Assembly: GCF_036759925.1 (NCBI RefSeq)
Contig: NZ_JAPKIB010000011.1
Coordinates: forward strand, 62,001-126,000
Direction of reading: 5' to 3'
DNA length: 64,000 nucleotides
Source: Kluyvera sp036759925
GTDB taxonomy: Bacteria > Pseudomonadota > Gammaproteobacteria > Enterobacterales > Enterobacteriaceae
Below, piece after piece: positions 50,867-59,696 of the stretch. A program made the translations under genes and the position numbers. Every line of letters starts with the position of its first letter. Positions within the stretch are counted from its first letter, which is position 1. The notes beneath the pieces are model-generated. The model worked only from the letters and a program-made list of their open reading frames with translations. It did not search any database and had not been told where the DNA came from.

Positions 50867-51262
50867 TTACTCTTCAGAATCCCCAGCTTCAGCATCATCT
50901 GAGGTTTCGTTTGCGAAATCATCGCGACGTTCACGACGCTCGTCTTTCGCTTTAACCATCGGAGACGCTTCGGTAACAGCGTGCTTAGTACGCATAACCA
51001 TGCTGCGGATAACGGCATCGTTGAAGCGGAAGTTAGTTTCCAGCTCATCGATCACTTCCTGCGGCGCTTCAACGTTCAGCAGAACGTAGTGAGCTTTGTG
51101 CAGTTTGTTGATCGGGTAAGCCAGCTGACGGCGGCCCCAGTCTTCCAGACGGTGGATCGTGCCTTCTGCTGCAGTGATTGCACCAGTGTAGCGCTCGATC
51201 ATACCCGGAACCTGTTCGCTCTGGTCAGGATGGACCATAAAAACGATTTCGTAATGACGCAT
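50867..51262 (-). CDS. rpsF: 30S ribosomal protein S6
   Basis: A 131-residue protein, the E. coli length, with MRHYEIVFMVHPDQSEQVPG at the start and an acidic C-terminal tail (SDDAEAGDSEE) that receives extra glutamates from RimK in E. coli. It is the first gene of the operon and follows AAGGAG. A hairpin 26 bases upstream may be the S6:S18 autoregulatory leader. Confidence 0.98.
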   Translation of the reverse strand: MRHYEIVFMVHPDQSEQVPGMIERYTGAITAAEGTIHRLEDWGRRQLAYPINKLHKAHYVLLNVEAPQEVIDELETNFRFNDAVIRSMVMRTKHAVTEASPMVKAKDERRERRDDFANETSDDAEAGDSEE

Positions 51263-51287
51263 CGAATTGCTCCTTACGGATTATTCA

Positions 51288-51322
51288 GCCTCCTGTCTGG
51301 GTCAGCCGAGGCCCATGGAGGC
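51288..51322 (-). promoter_or_regulatory. rpsF leader hairpin, possible S6:S18 binding site
   Basis: On the message strand GCCTCC-A-TGGG-(loop CCTCGGCTGA)-CCCA-GACA-GGAGGC forms a two-part stem with an asymmetric bulge. Enterobacterial rpsF leaders carry a conserved S6:S18-binding hairpin at this position. The match is by structure and place; the conserved CCG contact could not be confirmed by eye. Confidence 0.5.
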
Positions 51323-51602
51323 AAGGAACGTGTTAAAGGTCGGCTGAAAAATGACGCGTAATAATACTTGCCAGCCCCGGGAAACTCAAGCTGATTGCGC
51401 AAAAAATTCACACAAAACGCAAAGTCGAACTAAGTCAGTGATTTAAAATTAAACAGCCCCGAATGCGGCAATTTTTTGAACAACAGCATCAGAAAAGGTC
51501 GCCATACACTTGCCAAAGACCGATTACAATTAAGTCAGTAGTCAACCACAGCAAGAGGAGAGCCCCCGCGTTAGCGCCAGGACTGTCAGTAAGGAGTCGA
51601 GT

Positions 51603-51878
51603 ATGAAATCTATCGTCATTGCCGCAATGGCTGTGTTACTGGCAAGCGCCAGCGCACAGGCTGCCATTAAGATCGATGGCCATCAGGCACGTAACATGGA
51701 CGATGTTCAGAGCCTGGGGGTTATCTATATCAACCATAATATCGCCACTGAGCAAGAGGCCGACCAGGCGCTCAGTCAGGAGAGCGATGTTCAGGGGGCG
51801 AAATACTTCCAGCCCATCCTGATACATGAACCCGGAAGCAACGGTTTGATCCACGCGAGCGCTGCGCTCTATCGCTAA
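51603..51878 (+). CDS. yjfY: DUF1471 family periplasmic protein YjfY
   Basis: A 91-residue protein with a signal peptide (MAVLLASASAQA, cleavage near residue 20) and one DUF1471/YhcN-like domain (QARNMDDVQSLGVIYINHN). It is close to E. coli YjfY, of unknown function. DUF1471 proteins are often induced by envelope or acid stress. It lies between rpsF and ulaF, as in E. coli, and ends near a long hairpin. Confidence 0.9.
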   Translation: MKSIVIAAMAVLLASASAQAAIKIDGHQARNMDDVQSLGVIYINHNIATEQEADQALSQESDVQGAKYFQPILIHEPGSNGLIHASAALYR

Positions 51879-51889
51879 TCCCGTGCTTC

Positions 51890-51920
51890 GTTCTTCGCCC
51901 CCACCCCGAGGGCGAAGAAC
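51890..51920. terminator. hairpin between convergent yjfY and ulaF
   Basis: GTTCTTCGCCC, a nine-base loop, then GGGCGAAGAAC: a perfect 11-bp stem, 11 bases past the yjfY stop. No T-run follows on either strand, so termination would be weak or assisted. Confidence 0.5.
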
Positions 51921-52001
51921 GCCAGTCGTAAAAGGCTCCGGAATCAGACCAGTAACATCCCGAAGGCGTACAAATCCCGGAGCATATTTTTGGGTAAACG
52001 G

Positions 52002-52685
52002 TCACTGCCCGTAATAGGCGTTCGGCCCATGCTTACGCATAAAGTGTTTGTTCATCAGGTAGCGGTCGATCGGGCTAAGCGCCGGGTTGATACCGCGCGC
52101 GATCCACGCCATTCTTGCCACCTCTTCCATCACCACCGCGTTATGCACCGCGTCGTGTGCGTCTTTCCCCCAGGCAAACGGGCCATGCTGGTACACCACA
52201 ATTCCCGGTGTATGCAATGGCTCAATGTCACCCAGCGTCTCGATGATCACCTTGCCGGTGTTCAGCTCATATTCGCCCTGCACTTCAGCTTCGGTTAATG
52301 CTCGAGTACAGGGAATATCGCCAAAGAAATAGTCCGCATGGGTAGTGCCGAGTGCAGGAATGGCCAGGCCGGCCTGCGCCCACGCGGTCGCATGCGTGGA
52401 ATGGGTATGCACTACGCCGCCGAGCGACGGGTAGCGGCGATACATGGCCAGGTGCGTCGCGGTGTCGGAAGAAGGACGATAGCGCCCTTCAACCACGTTG
52501 CCATCCATATCCACAACGACCATGTCATCCACGGTCATGCTCTCATACGCCACCCCGCTGGGCTTAATCACCACCCGACCGCGTTCACGGTCGATAGCGC
52601 TGACGTTGCCCCAGGTAAAGGTCACCAGACCATAGCGCGGCAAATCCATATTGGCATCAAACACCTGCTGTTTTAGCTTTTGCAT
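52002..52685 (-). CDS. ulaF: L-ribulose-5-phosphate 4-epimerase UlaF
   Basis: A 227-residue class II aldolase-fold epimerase (E. coli 228). It turns L-ribulose 5-phosphate into D-xylulose 5-phosphate, the last step of ascorbate catabolism. The zinc ligands lie in VVHTHSTHATAWAQ (near 92-105) and the later YQHGPFAWG (His near 170). The start ATG overlaps the ulaE stop (TAATG), and the longer in-frame start lies inside ulaE. It is the last gene of the ula operon. Confidence 0.96.
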   Translation of the reverse strand: MQKLKQQVFDANMDLPRYGLVTFTWGNVSAIDRERGRVVIKPSGVAYESMTVDDMVVVDMDGNVVEGRYRPSSDTATHLAMYRRYPSLGGVVHTHSTHATAWAQAGLAIPALGTTHADYFFGDIPCTRALTEAEVQGEYELNTGKVIIETLGDIEPLHTPGIVVYQHGPFAWGKDAHDAVHNAVVMEEVARMAWIARGINPALSPIDRYLMNKHFMRKHGPNAYYGQ

Positions 52686-53539
52686 TATGCCGCCTCCACC
52701 AGCCCGGCGCGGGCCATTCTGGCCTTCACCCAATCGCGCGCTTTTGCCACTTCACGCGTCGGGTCGTCCGAGGTTTCACTCCACATCTCAATCAGATACG
52801 GACCGCAGTAGCCGCTCTCGCGCAGCGTTTCAAAGCAGCGTTCGAAATCGACAACGCCTTCACCAAAGGGAACGTTTTTAAAGACGCCCGGTTTGGTGTC
52901 TTTCACGTGCACGGCGACGATATGCCCGATTCCAGCCTGCAACTCCATCTGTACGTCGTTATCCCACGCCGACAGGTTGCCGATGTCCGGGTAAAGCTGG
53001 AACCACGGGTTATTCAGGTAGTGTGCGTAGCCGAGCGCCTTGCTGATGGAGTTCATCAATGGGTAATCCATAATCTCCATCGCCAGCGTCACCTGCGCGC
53101 GGCTGGCCATTTCAACGCTCTCCTTCAGGCCGTCGCGAAAACGCCGACGCGTCTCGTCATTCGCCTGTTGGTAATAGACGTCGTATCCTGCCAGTTGAAT
53201 CACCCGGATACCGATATCCTGCGCGAAGCGGATGGCTTTACGCATAATCTCCAGCCCCTGGTTGCGAACGTCGTCATCTTCACAACCCAGCGGGAAGCGG
53301 CGATGGGCACTCAGGCACATCGACGGCACCCGCACGCCAGTTTCCGCAATTGCGCTTACCAATGCCAGGCGCTGCTCGCGGCTCCAGTCGAGGCGCGATA
53401 GACGCTCGTCAGTTTCATCCACCGACATTTCAACGAAATCAAAACCCAACTCTTTTGCCAGACGCAGGCGCTCCAGCCAGCACTCCCCGGCAGGGAGCGC
53501 TTTTTCATAGATGCCAAGCGGTGTCTGTTTCGACAACAT
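52685..53539 (-). CDS. ulaE: L-xylulose-5-phosphate 3-epimerase UlaE
   Basis: A 284-residue TIM-barrel sugar epimerase, the E. coli length. It converts L-xylulose 5-phosphate to L-ribulose 5-phosphate. Landmarks are FDFVEMSVDETDERLSRLDW, a metal-site strand in VTLAMEIMDYP and HVKDTKPGVFKNVPFGEG. It starts 9 bases past ulaD and shares one base with the ulaF start. Confidence 0.96.
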   Translation of the reverse strand: MLSKQTPLGIYEKALPAGECWLERLRLAKELGFDFVEMSVDETDERLSRLDWSREQRLALVSAIAETGVRVPSMCLSAHRRFPLGCEDDDVRNQGLEIMRKAIRFAQDIGIRVIQLAGYDVYYQQANDETRRRFRDGLKESVEMASRAQVTLAMEIMDYPLMNSISKALGYAHYLNNPWFQLYPDIGNLSAWDNDVQMELQAGIGHIVAVHVKDTKPGVFKNVPFGEGVVDFERCFETLRESGYCGPYLIEMWSETSDDPTREVAKARDWVKARMARAGLVEAA

Positions 53540-53548
53540 AACCGCTCC

Positions 53549-54199
53549 TTAGCCCCAAAGCTGAGCAATAGAGCGCTTAAACTGACGCGCAGCTTCTACT
53601 GGAGACGCCGCATCACGAATGCTACGGCCGGCAATAAAGACGTGAATAGGAATGCCTGCAAACAGCGGCAGATCTTCCAGCGCCAGCCCGCCAGTGACGG
53701 TTACTTTAAAGCCCATCTCCGCCAGACGTTTGATGGCGCTGATATCCGCCTCGCCCCACGCCACACCGGCTGCCTGCGCATCGCGGCTGCGGTGATAGAC
53801 CACCTGCTGAATGCCCGCATCACGCCACTCTTTGGCTTGTTCCCAGGTCCAGTAGCCGGTCAGTTCAATTTGCACGTCGCCGTTAAACTCTTTTGCCACG
53901 TCCAGCGCGCCTTTAGCGGTGTTAATATCCGCACAGCAGATGACGGTGACCCAGTCGGCGTTAGCTTCAAAACACATGCGCGAGAGGATTTTGCCCGCAT
54001 CGGCAATTTTGGCATCGGCCAGCACGATTTTATGCGGGTACAGCGCCTTAAGGTCGCGCACCGCGCGCACCCCTTCGCCGACGCAAAGGATGGTGCCAAC
54101 TTCAATGATATCTGCCTCTTCCGCAATCAGGCGGGTGGTTTCGTAGGCATGGGACAGCGTCTGGTTATCCAGCGCAACCTGCAACATCGGTAATGACAT
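53549..54199 (-). CDS. ulaD: 3-keto-L-gulonate-6-phosphate decarboxylase UlaD
   Basis: A 216-residue enzyme of the orotidine-phosphate decarboxylase suprafamily, the E. coli length. It decarboxylates 3-keto-L-gulonate 6-phosphate to L-xylulose 5-phosphate with magnesium. The motif VLADAKIADAGK near residues 58-69 holds the conserved Asp-x-Lys-x-x-Asp residues; VVYHRSRDAQAAG and TVTGGLALEDLPLF follow. The start at 54199 (MSLPMLQ) matches the family; a site two codons upstream is possible. Confidence 0.96.
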   Translation of the reverse strand: MSLPMLQVALDNQTLSHAYETTRLIAEEADIIEVGTILCVGEGVRAVRDLKALYPHKIVLADAKIADAGKILSRMCFEANADWVTVICCADINTAKGALDVAKEFNGDVQIELTGYWTWEQAKEWRDAGIQQVVYHRSRDAQAAGVAWGEADISAIKRLAEMGFKVTVTGGLALEDLPLFAGIPIHVFIAGRSIRDAASPVEAARQFKRSIAQLWG

Positions 54200-54212
54200 A
54201 TTCAATTCCTTC

Positions 54213-54683
54213 TTAAGCTGTCGCCGCCAGGGTGGCGCTATCGATTAAATCCAACACTTCCTGCTCGCTGCGGCAGGCGCGTAAACGGTCGAAATTGGCT
54301 TCATCTTCAAACAGATTGACGATCTGCATGATGCCCTCTTCCTGATGGGTACGAGCATCGACCGCCGCCAGGGTGATGAGAATATCGACCGGGTCGTTGT
54401 CTTCGTGGTTAAACACCATCGGCGTTTTCAGGGTGACCAGCGCAAAGCCGTTTTTCTTCACCCCTTCTTCCGGGCGGCCGTGCGGCATCGCCAGACCTGG
54501 GGCAATCACGAAGTACGGGCCAAAACGCTCAACGCCATCTAGGATCGCCTGGAAGTAGCGCGGTTCGACCACACCAGCCTCCACCAGCAGGTCCACGCCC
54601 ACTTTGACCGCCTCCTGCCAGCTATTGGCTTCCGCCTGCAGGCGGATAGATTTATTCTCCGCCAATGAATCACGTAGCTTCAT
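54213..54683 (-). CDS. ulaC: ascorbate PTS component IIA (UlaC)
   Basis: A 156-residue phosphocarrier (E. coli 154) of the mannitol-fructose IIA type. His68 in GLAMPHGRPEEG receives phosphate from HPr and passes it to UlaB. Together with UlaA and UlaB it imports L-ascorbate as ascorbate 6-phosphate. It starts 9 bases past the ulaB stop. Confidence 0.96.
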   Translation of the reverse strand: MKLRDSLAENKSIRLQAEANSWQEAVKVGVDLLVEAGVVEPRYFQAILDGVERFGPYFVIAPGLAMPHGRPEEGVKKNGFALVTLKTPMVFNHEDNDPVDILITLAAVDARTHQEEGIMQIVNLFEDEANFDRLRACRSEQEVLDLIDSATLAATA

Positions 54684-54692
54684 GGGTTGTCC

Positions 54693-54998
54693 TTACTTCA
54701 CGTCTTTCGGGAAATGCGCGCTGATGACTTCCATCAGCTTCGGACCGAAGTCGGCCGCCGAGAGCATATTGCGCACGCCCACCACGTATTTGTTGCCGGA
54801 GACGGTGATTTCGCTCGCCACGTGGGTGGAGGCGATAATGATGTCGGCCCCGCTCAACTCGCTTTTGTATTCACCCACCGCGCAGCTGTTCACCGTGTGA
54901 TCAACACCCTGCTCTTTGAGGAACTGGTCGACTTTCATCTTCATAATCATGGAGCTGCCTTGCCCACAACCACATACAGCCAGGATACGTACGGTCAT
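54693..54998 (-). CDS. ulaB: ascorbate PTS component IIB (UlaB)
   Basis: A 101-residue protein, the E. coli length. Cys9 in ILAVCGCGQGSS is the phosphorylated residue, with the glycine-rich P-loop behind it. It takes phosphate from UlaC and gives it to ascorbate held by UlaA. The ATG at 54998 (MTVRIL) was chosen over one three codons upstream on family length. Confidence 0.96.
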   Translation of the reverse strand: MTVRILAVCGCGQGSSMIMKMKVDQFLKEQGVDHTVNSCAVGEYKSELSGADIIIASTHVASEITVSGNKYVVGVRNMLSAADFGPKLMEVISAHFPKDVK

Positions 54999-55010
54999 AA
55001 TCAACACTCC

Positions 55011-56411
55011 TTAGTGAGCAGAAACTTCTGCCATTTGTTTTTCCGCATCTTCTTCGGCGCGCAGGGTGCGGCCAGCGAAGAACATATAAGCCAGGGCAAT
55101 CACGATGATGACGGCCATGAAAATCAGTCCGATGGAGGCAAATCCCTGCATCATCGGCGGTGCCAGAATTGACCAGTCGGCCATCCCCATCCAGGCGCTC
55201 ATGCCGGTCAGTTTCACCGCCCATACGCAGCCGAAGATTTCGATCATCCCCATCACCAGGCAAATTTTGAGCGCCGCGCGCCAGCCGCCGAAGTGGTTGG
55301 CAAAGACGCCGATGGTGGCGTTGGAGAAGAACATTGGGATAAAGCCCGGAATAATCAGAATGGAAGAGCCGCAGCCGACCAGAATACCCACGGCAATCAG
55401 CTGGCCGATGGTGCCCCACATAAAGCCCCATACGACGGCGTTTGGCGCGAAGCTATAGATGGCGGCGCAGTCAATCGCCAGGACGGCACCGGGGATCAGA
55501 CGCTGAGAGATACCGTTAAAGGCTTCGGACAGCTCGGCGACGAACATACGCACGCCCTGGGTGATGATGAAAATCGCCACCGCAAACGAGAAGCCGGTTT
55601 GCAGAATGTAGATGGTCCAGTGGGTTTTCCCGGCCATCGCCTGCACCACGTCCAGACCGAACGACAGCAGAATCGCACCGAAAAAGACCGTCATCACAAT
55701 GGCGGTGGAGACAATGTTGTCGTGGAAGATATTGAGCCAGCCCGGCAGCTTCAGATCCTCCACGCTCTCCTCTTTCTTACCGAGGAACGGCGCAACCTTA
55801 TAGGCAATCCATGAAGCAAACTGCTGCTGGTGACCGATGGAGAAGCCGCAGTTGTCCGTCACTTCCTGCGTCGGCTTGTACATCATGTTGGAGGTAATGC
55901 CCCAGTAGAGCGACACCAGCACCGCGGTGCAGATAATGGTGGTCCACATGGAGTAACCGCAGATATAGAAGAACACCGCAATCAGCCCGGCCTGCTGGAA
56001 CATGATGTGCCCGGTGAGCATGATGGTGCGGATCCCCGTAATACGCCGCAGCAGCACATAGCAGATGTTCAGCGCCAGCGCTAACAGCACCGCATATCCC
56101 ACCCAGCTATAGGCATCGCCCATGCGTTCGATGGTTGCCATCATTGAGGCGTAGGTATCAGAGATGGCACCGTTGATGCCGTAGACCTCGGACATCTTTG
56201 CCACCACCGGTTTGAAGGTGCTGGTCAGGATGCCGGACCCCGCCTGCAGCAGCATAAAGCCGATAATCGTCTTGATGGTGCCTTTGATAATCACGCTGAC
56301 GCTTTTGCGCAGCAGGATATAGCCGAGACAGGTCACGATACCCAGCAGCAGCGGGGCGTTGGTCATCACCTGATTAAAAAAGACGGTAAAGATGTTGTAG
56401 AGGATCTCCAT
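55011..56411 (-). CDS. ulaA: ascorbate PTS permease IIC (UlaA)
   Basis: A 466-residue integral membrane permease (E. coli 465) of the ascorbate-galactitol PTS class with about eleven membrane segments. Landmarks are LLLGIVTCLGYILLRKSVSV near the N-terminus and VTDNCGFSIGHQQQFASWIA in a cytoplasmic-side loop. It binds and carries L-ascorbate anaerobically. GGAGA precedes the ATG at 56411. It is the first gene of ulaABCDEF and faces ulaG across a 362-base control region. Confidence 0.96.
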   Translation of the reverse strand: MEILYNIFTVFFNQVMTNAPLLLGIVTCLGYILLRKSVSVIIKGTIKTIIGFMLLQAGSGILTSTFKPVVAKMSEVYGINGAISDTYASMMATIERMGDAYSWVGYAVLLALALNICYVLLRRITGIRTIMLTGHIMFQQAGLIAVFFYICGYSMWTTIICTAVLVSLYWGITSNMMYKPTQEVTDNCGFSIGHQQQFASWIAYKVAPFLGKKEESVEDLKLPGWLNIFHDNIVSTAIVMTVFFGAILLSFGLDVVQAMAGKTHWTIYILQTGFSFAVAIFIITQGVRMFVAELSEAFNGISQRLIPGAVLAIDCAAIYSFAPNAVVWGFMWGTIGQLIAVGILVGCGSSILIIPGFIPMFFSNATIGVFANHFGGWRAALKICLVMGMIEIFGCVWAVKLTGMSAWMGMADWSILAPPMMQGFASIGLIFMAVIIVIALAYMFFAGRTLRAEEDAEKQMAEVSAH

Positions 56412-56489
56412 AACGCTCTCCGATAAATGAAGTGGCTGAACCAGCAACCCTGCTCAGCGGTGGTGTGACACACTCTAATAATCAAAAAT

Positions 56490-56515
56490 AATCACAACAA
56501 GATGTAATTTGATTA
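56490..56515. promoter_or_regulatory. UlaR operator candidate near ulaA
   Basis: A 26-base element starting AATCACAACAA and ending AATTTGATTA, 79 bases upstream of the ulaA start. It matches the element at 56721 in its first 11 bases and its last part. The CRP-like half site AATGTGAC follows at 56515. UlaR binds several related sites in this gap in E. coli. The 56412-56773 gap has no gene and is otherwise AT-rich. Confidence 0.6.
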
Positions 56516-56720
56516 AATGTGACGCGCGCCGCAATAATAAGCGCATTTAAAGCATGGAATTAATAACCATTCAAAAAACATTAAATTAAATCAATAAAAT
56601 CAAACATGTAGAAATAAAACAGAGATTAACAATTTTTGATTTATGGTTACTAGCCATTGATAACGCCTCCTCATACGTCAAAAATCATTATTGCAATAAT
56701 GAAAAAACGGTGACAGTATC

Positions 56721-56746
56721 AATCACAACAAATCACAATATGATTA
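56721..56746. promoter_or_regulatory. UlaR operator candidate near ulaG
   Basis: A 26-base element starting AATCACAACAA and ending ACAATATGATTA, 28 bases before the ulaG start. It is a close copy of the element at 56490, 231 bases away and in the same direction. Its overlap with the expected ulaG promoter suits repression, and paired sites would allow UlaR-mediated looping. Confidence 0.6.
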
Positions 56747-56773
56747 TTTATGACGATTTAAGAGGAAAACACG

Positions 56774-57838
56774 ATGAGTAAAGTTGAAACCATCTCGCGA
56801 GAATCCTGGATCCTGAGCACCTTCCCGGAGTGGGGTAGCTGGCTGAATGAAGAGATCGAGCAGGAGCAGGTCGCGCCGGGCACTTTTGCGATGTGGTGGC
56901 TGGGCTGCACCGGTATCTGGCTGAAATCACAGGGCAGCACCAACGTCTGCGTCGATTTCTGGTGCGGTACGGGGAAACAAAGTCACGGCAACCCGCTGAT
57001 GAAGCAGGGTCATCAGATGCAGCGCATGGCGGGGGTGAAAAAATTACAGCCGAATCTGCGCACCACGCCGTTTGTGCTGGATCCGTTCGCTATCCGCGAG
57101 ATCGACGCCGTGCTGGCGACTCACGATCATAACGATCATATCGATGTGAACGTGGCGGCGGCCGTCATGCAGAACTGCGCGGACGATGTGCCGTTTATCG
57201 GCCCACAAACGTGCGTCGATCTGTGGGTGGGCTGGGGCGTACCGAAGGAACGCTGCATCGTGGTGAAACCGGGCGACGTGGTGAAGGTAAAAGATATTGA
57301 AATTCATGCGCTTGATGCCTTCGACCGCACCGCACTGATTACGTTGCCTGCCGATCAAAAAGCCGCTGGCGTCCTGCCGGACGGTATGGATGCGCGCGCC
57401 GTAAACTACCTATTCAAAACGCCGGGCGGCACCCTGTATCACAGCGGTGACTCCCACTACTCTAACTACTACGCCAAACACGGCAACGAGCACCATATCG
57501 ACGTGGCGCTGGGCTCCTACGGCGAGAACCCGCGTGGGATCACCGACAAAATGACCAGCGCCGATATGCTGCGTATGGCCGAAGCGCTGAACACCAAAGT
57601 GGTGATCCCTTTCCACCACGATATCTGGTCAAACTTCCAGGCCGATCCGCAGGAAATTCGCGTGCTGTGGGAGATGAAAAAAGACCGCCTGAAATACGGA
57701 TTCAAGCCGTTTATCTGGCAGGTTGGTGGCAAGTTTACCTGGCCGCTGGATAAAGATAACTTCGAATATCACTATCCGCGCGGCTTCGACGATTGCTTTA
57801 CCATTGAGCCGGATCTGCCGTTTAAATCGTTCTTGTAA
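56774..57838 (+). CDS. ulaG: L-ascorbate-6-phosphate lactonase UlaG
   Basis: A 354-residue metallo-beta-lactamase-fold enzyme, the E. coli length. It opens the lactone of L-ascorbate 6-phosphate to 3-keto-L-gulonate 6-phosphate, the step between the PTS and UlaD. The manganese-site motif THDHNDHID is at 116-124. AAGAGGAAAAC precedes the ATG. It is divergent from ulaA and followed by a BIME and then ulaR. Confidence 0.97.
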   Translation: MSKVETISRESWILSTFPEWGSWLNEEIEQEQVAPGTFAMWWLGCTGIWLKSQGSTNVCVDFWCGTGKQSHGNPLMKQGHQMQRMAGVKKLQPNLRTTPFVLDPFAIREIDAVLATHDHNDHIDVNVAAAVMQNCADDVPFIGPQTCVDLWVGWGVPKERCIVVKPGDVVKVKDIEIHALDAFDRTALITLPADQKAAGVLPDGMDARAVNYLFKTPGGTLYHSGDSHYSNYYAKHGNEHHIDVALGSYGENPRGITDKMTSADMLRMAEALNTKVVIPFHHDIWSNFQADPQEIRVLWEMKKDRLKYGFKPFIWQVGGKFTWPLDKDNFEYHYPRGFDDCFTIEPDLPFKSFL

Positions 57839-57847
57839 TTGCGCATG

Positions 57848-57917
57848 CCCGGCGTCGCTGCGCTCGGTCGGGCTACGCATTCCCCGGTAGCCCGGCCGAG
57901 CGCAGCGACGCCGGGGA
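57848..57917. repeat. BIME-like pair of REP palindromes
   Basis: cccggcgtcgctgcgctcgg-tcgggct, a spacer acgcattcccc, and ggtagcccggccgagcgcag-cgacgccgggg, forming one long near-perfect hairpin between ulaG and ulaR. It may end ulaG transcription. Confidence 0.85.
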
Positions 57918-58000
57918 ACGCTCTCCCCCGCATATACTTTTAGTATTTTGGCTATTTTTCAAATATCATCTTTAATCATCATTTTTTTTCGGATTAGCTC

Positions 58001-58756
58001 ATGACGGAAGCGCAAAGACATCAGATTCTACTGGACCTGCTGGCGCAAGCGGGTTTTATAACAGTAGAGCAGGTGATTTCCCGTCTGGGGATCTCACCTG
58101 CCACCGCCCGCAGGGACATCAACAAGCTTGATGAAAGCGGCAAGCTGAAAAAAGTGCGCAACGGCGCCGAGGCCGTTAACCAGCAGCGCCCACGCTGGTC
58201 ACCAATGAACATTCACCAGGCACAAAATCACGACGAGAAAGTCCGCATCGCGAAAGCGGCGTCGCAGCTGGTGACGCCCGGTGAAAGCGTGGTGATCAAC
58301 TGCGGATCGACCGCTTTCCTGGTCGGCCAGGAGATCTGCGGTAAACCGGTGCAGATCATCACCAACTACCTGCCGCTGGCAAATTACCTTATCGATCAAG
58401 AGCACGACAGCGTGATCATTATGGGCGGGCAGTACAACCGTAGCCACGCCATCACGCTCAGCCCACAGGGCAGTGAAAACAGCCTGTACGCCGGGCACTG
58501 GATGTTTACCAGCGGCAAAGGGCTGACGGCGGAAGGGTTGTACAAAACCGACATGCTCACCGCCATGGCAGAACAGAAAATGCTGAACGTGGTGGGTAAA
58601 CTTGTCGTACTGGTCGATAGCAGCAAAGTCGGCGAACGGGCGGGCATGCTGTTCAGCCGCGCCGATGAGATCGATCTGCTGATCACCGGCAAGCAGGCTG
58701 ACCCGGAGATCCTCAAGAAACTTGAGGATCAGGGCGTGAAGGTCATCCGCGTTTAA
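58001..58756 (+). CDS. ulaR: ula operon repressor UlaR
   Basis: A 251-residue DeoR-family repressor, the E. coli length. It has an N-terminal winged helix (FITVEQVISRLGISPATARR, about residues 18-37) and a sugar-isomerase-like effector domain (NCGSTAFLVG, GGQYNRSHAITLSPQG, LVDSSKVGERAG). L-ascorbate 6-phosphate releases it from DNA. It has its own promoter gap after the BIME. Its stop overlaps the convergent yjfP stop by 4 bases. Confidence 0.96.
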   Translation: MTEAQRHQILLDLLAQAGFITVEQVISRLGISPATARRDINKLDESGKLKKVRNGAEAVNQQRPRWSPMNIHQAQNHDEKVRIAKAASQLVTPGESVVINCGSTAFLVGQEICGKPVQIITNYLPLANYLIDQEHDSVIIMGGQYNRSHAITLSPQGSENSLYAGHWMFTSGKGLTAEGLYKTDMLTAMAEQKMLNVVGKLVVLVDSSKVGERAGMLFSRADEIDLLITGKQADPEILKKLEDQGVKVIRV

Positions 58757-59490
58757 AGATGCTGGCGGAAAAAGGCCACCGTACTGTCCAGCGCTTCAGG
58801 CGTAATACGGTGGCGAACGCCCGCCTGCCAGATGCAGGTAAGATGCTCGTCCAATCCGGACTCACGCAGCGCCTGCTGTAGGCGGAACGTCTCCCCCGCT
58901 GGCACCACGTCATCTTCCTCTCCATGCCAGAGCAGCAAGGGCCGGTCCGCCAGACGCGCCAGCTGATGCCCTATATCCCACTTCGCCAGCGGTGCCAGAA
59001 GCCGCGCCTTCTCGATGGTGTTTGCTGCAGACGGTGGGAATAAGGTCTGGGAAAGCGAGGTGAAATAGCCCGACCCCATCAGGCTTGCTACGCACTTCAG
59101 CTCCGAATGCTGCGCCATTAGCCCCAGCGCGGTCATGCCGCCCATCGAGGCACCGGCCACCGCCAACCGCCCGTCGCTCACCAGCCCGCTGGCCAGCAGT
59201 GCATCGCGCAGCGCCGGGAACTCGGTGAAGTTCTGCACCAGAATCTGCCAGAAATGCTGTAACCGCTCAGCCCCATCACCGTTGAAGCGCTCCCCATGCT
59301 CGGCGGCGTTAGGCATCACCACCCGAAAGCCCGCCTGCGCCAGCGCCACGGCAAAATAGCTATAAACAACGTTCGACGAGGTGAAACCGTGATAAAACAC
59401 TATGCTGGGAAGCGCCTTTTCACTACATCCCTTTGGGTAAGCATGCAAAACGTGCTGTCCTGCCAGGGTGCGCATTTCCAGTTCAATCAT
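58753..59490 (-). CDS. yjfP: alpha/beta hydrolase YjfP
   Basis: A 245-residue esterase (E. coli YjfP is 249). The nucleophile elbow is GASMGG (Ser near residue 115), the oxyanion strand IVFYHGFTSSN lies near 30-40, the acid is in LLWHGEEDDVVP and the catalytic histidine is likely in VRHRITPEAL. It acts on short-chain aryl esters in vitro, with an unknown natural substrate. The neighbourhood is that of E. coli. Confidence 0.92.
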   Translation of the reverse strand: MIELEMRTLAGQHVLHAYPKGCSEKALPSIVFYHGFTSSNVVYSYFAVALAQAGFRVVMPNAAEHGERFNGDGAERLQHFWQILVQNFTEFPALRDALLASGLVSDGRLAVAGASMGGMTALGLMAQHSELKCVASLMGSGYFTSLSQTLFPPSAANTIEKARLLAPLAKWDIGHQLARLADRPLLLWHGEEDDVVPAGETFRLQQALRESGLDEHLTCIWQAGVRHRITPEALDSTVAFFRQHL

Positions 59491-59696
59491 GAGTTATCTC
59501 CTTTAGCGATGCTGAGATGGCATACGAAAATTGATGCAGTATGATGACGACAATACCCCTGATTTATAACATTGAGAACCCGGTTACGGAATCGTGATAT
59601 TTTCATTCGAAAATAGCGCTATGGTTAACAAATCAGGAACATTCGCCTAAAGCGAAATGCTTTCCCCACTACACTATGACTATCAGGAAACGGGAA

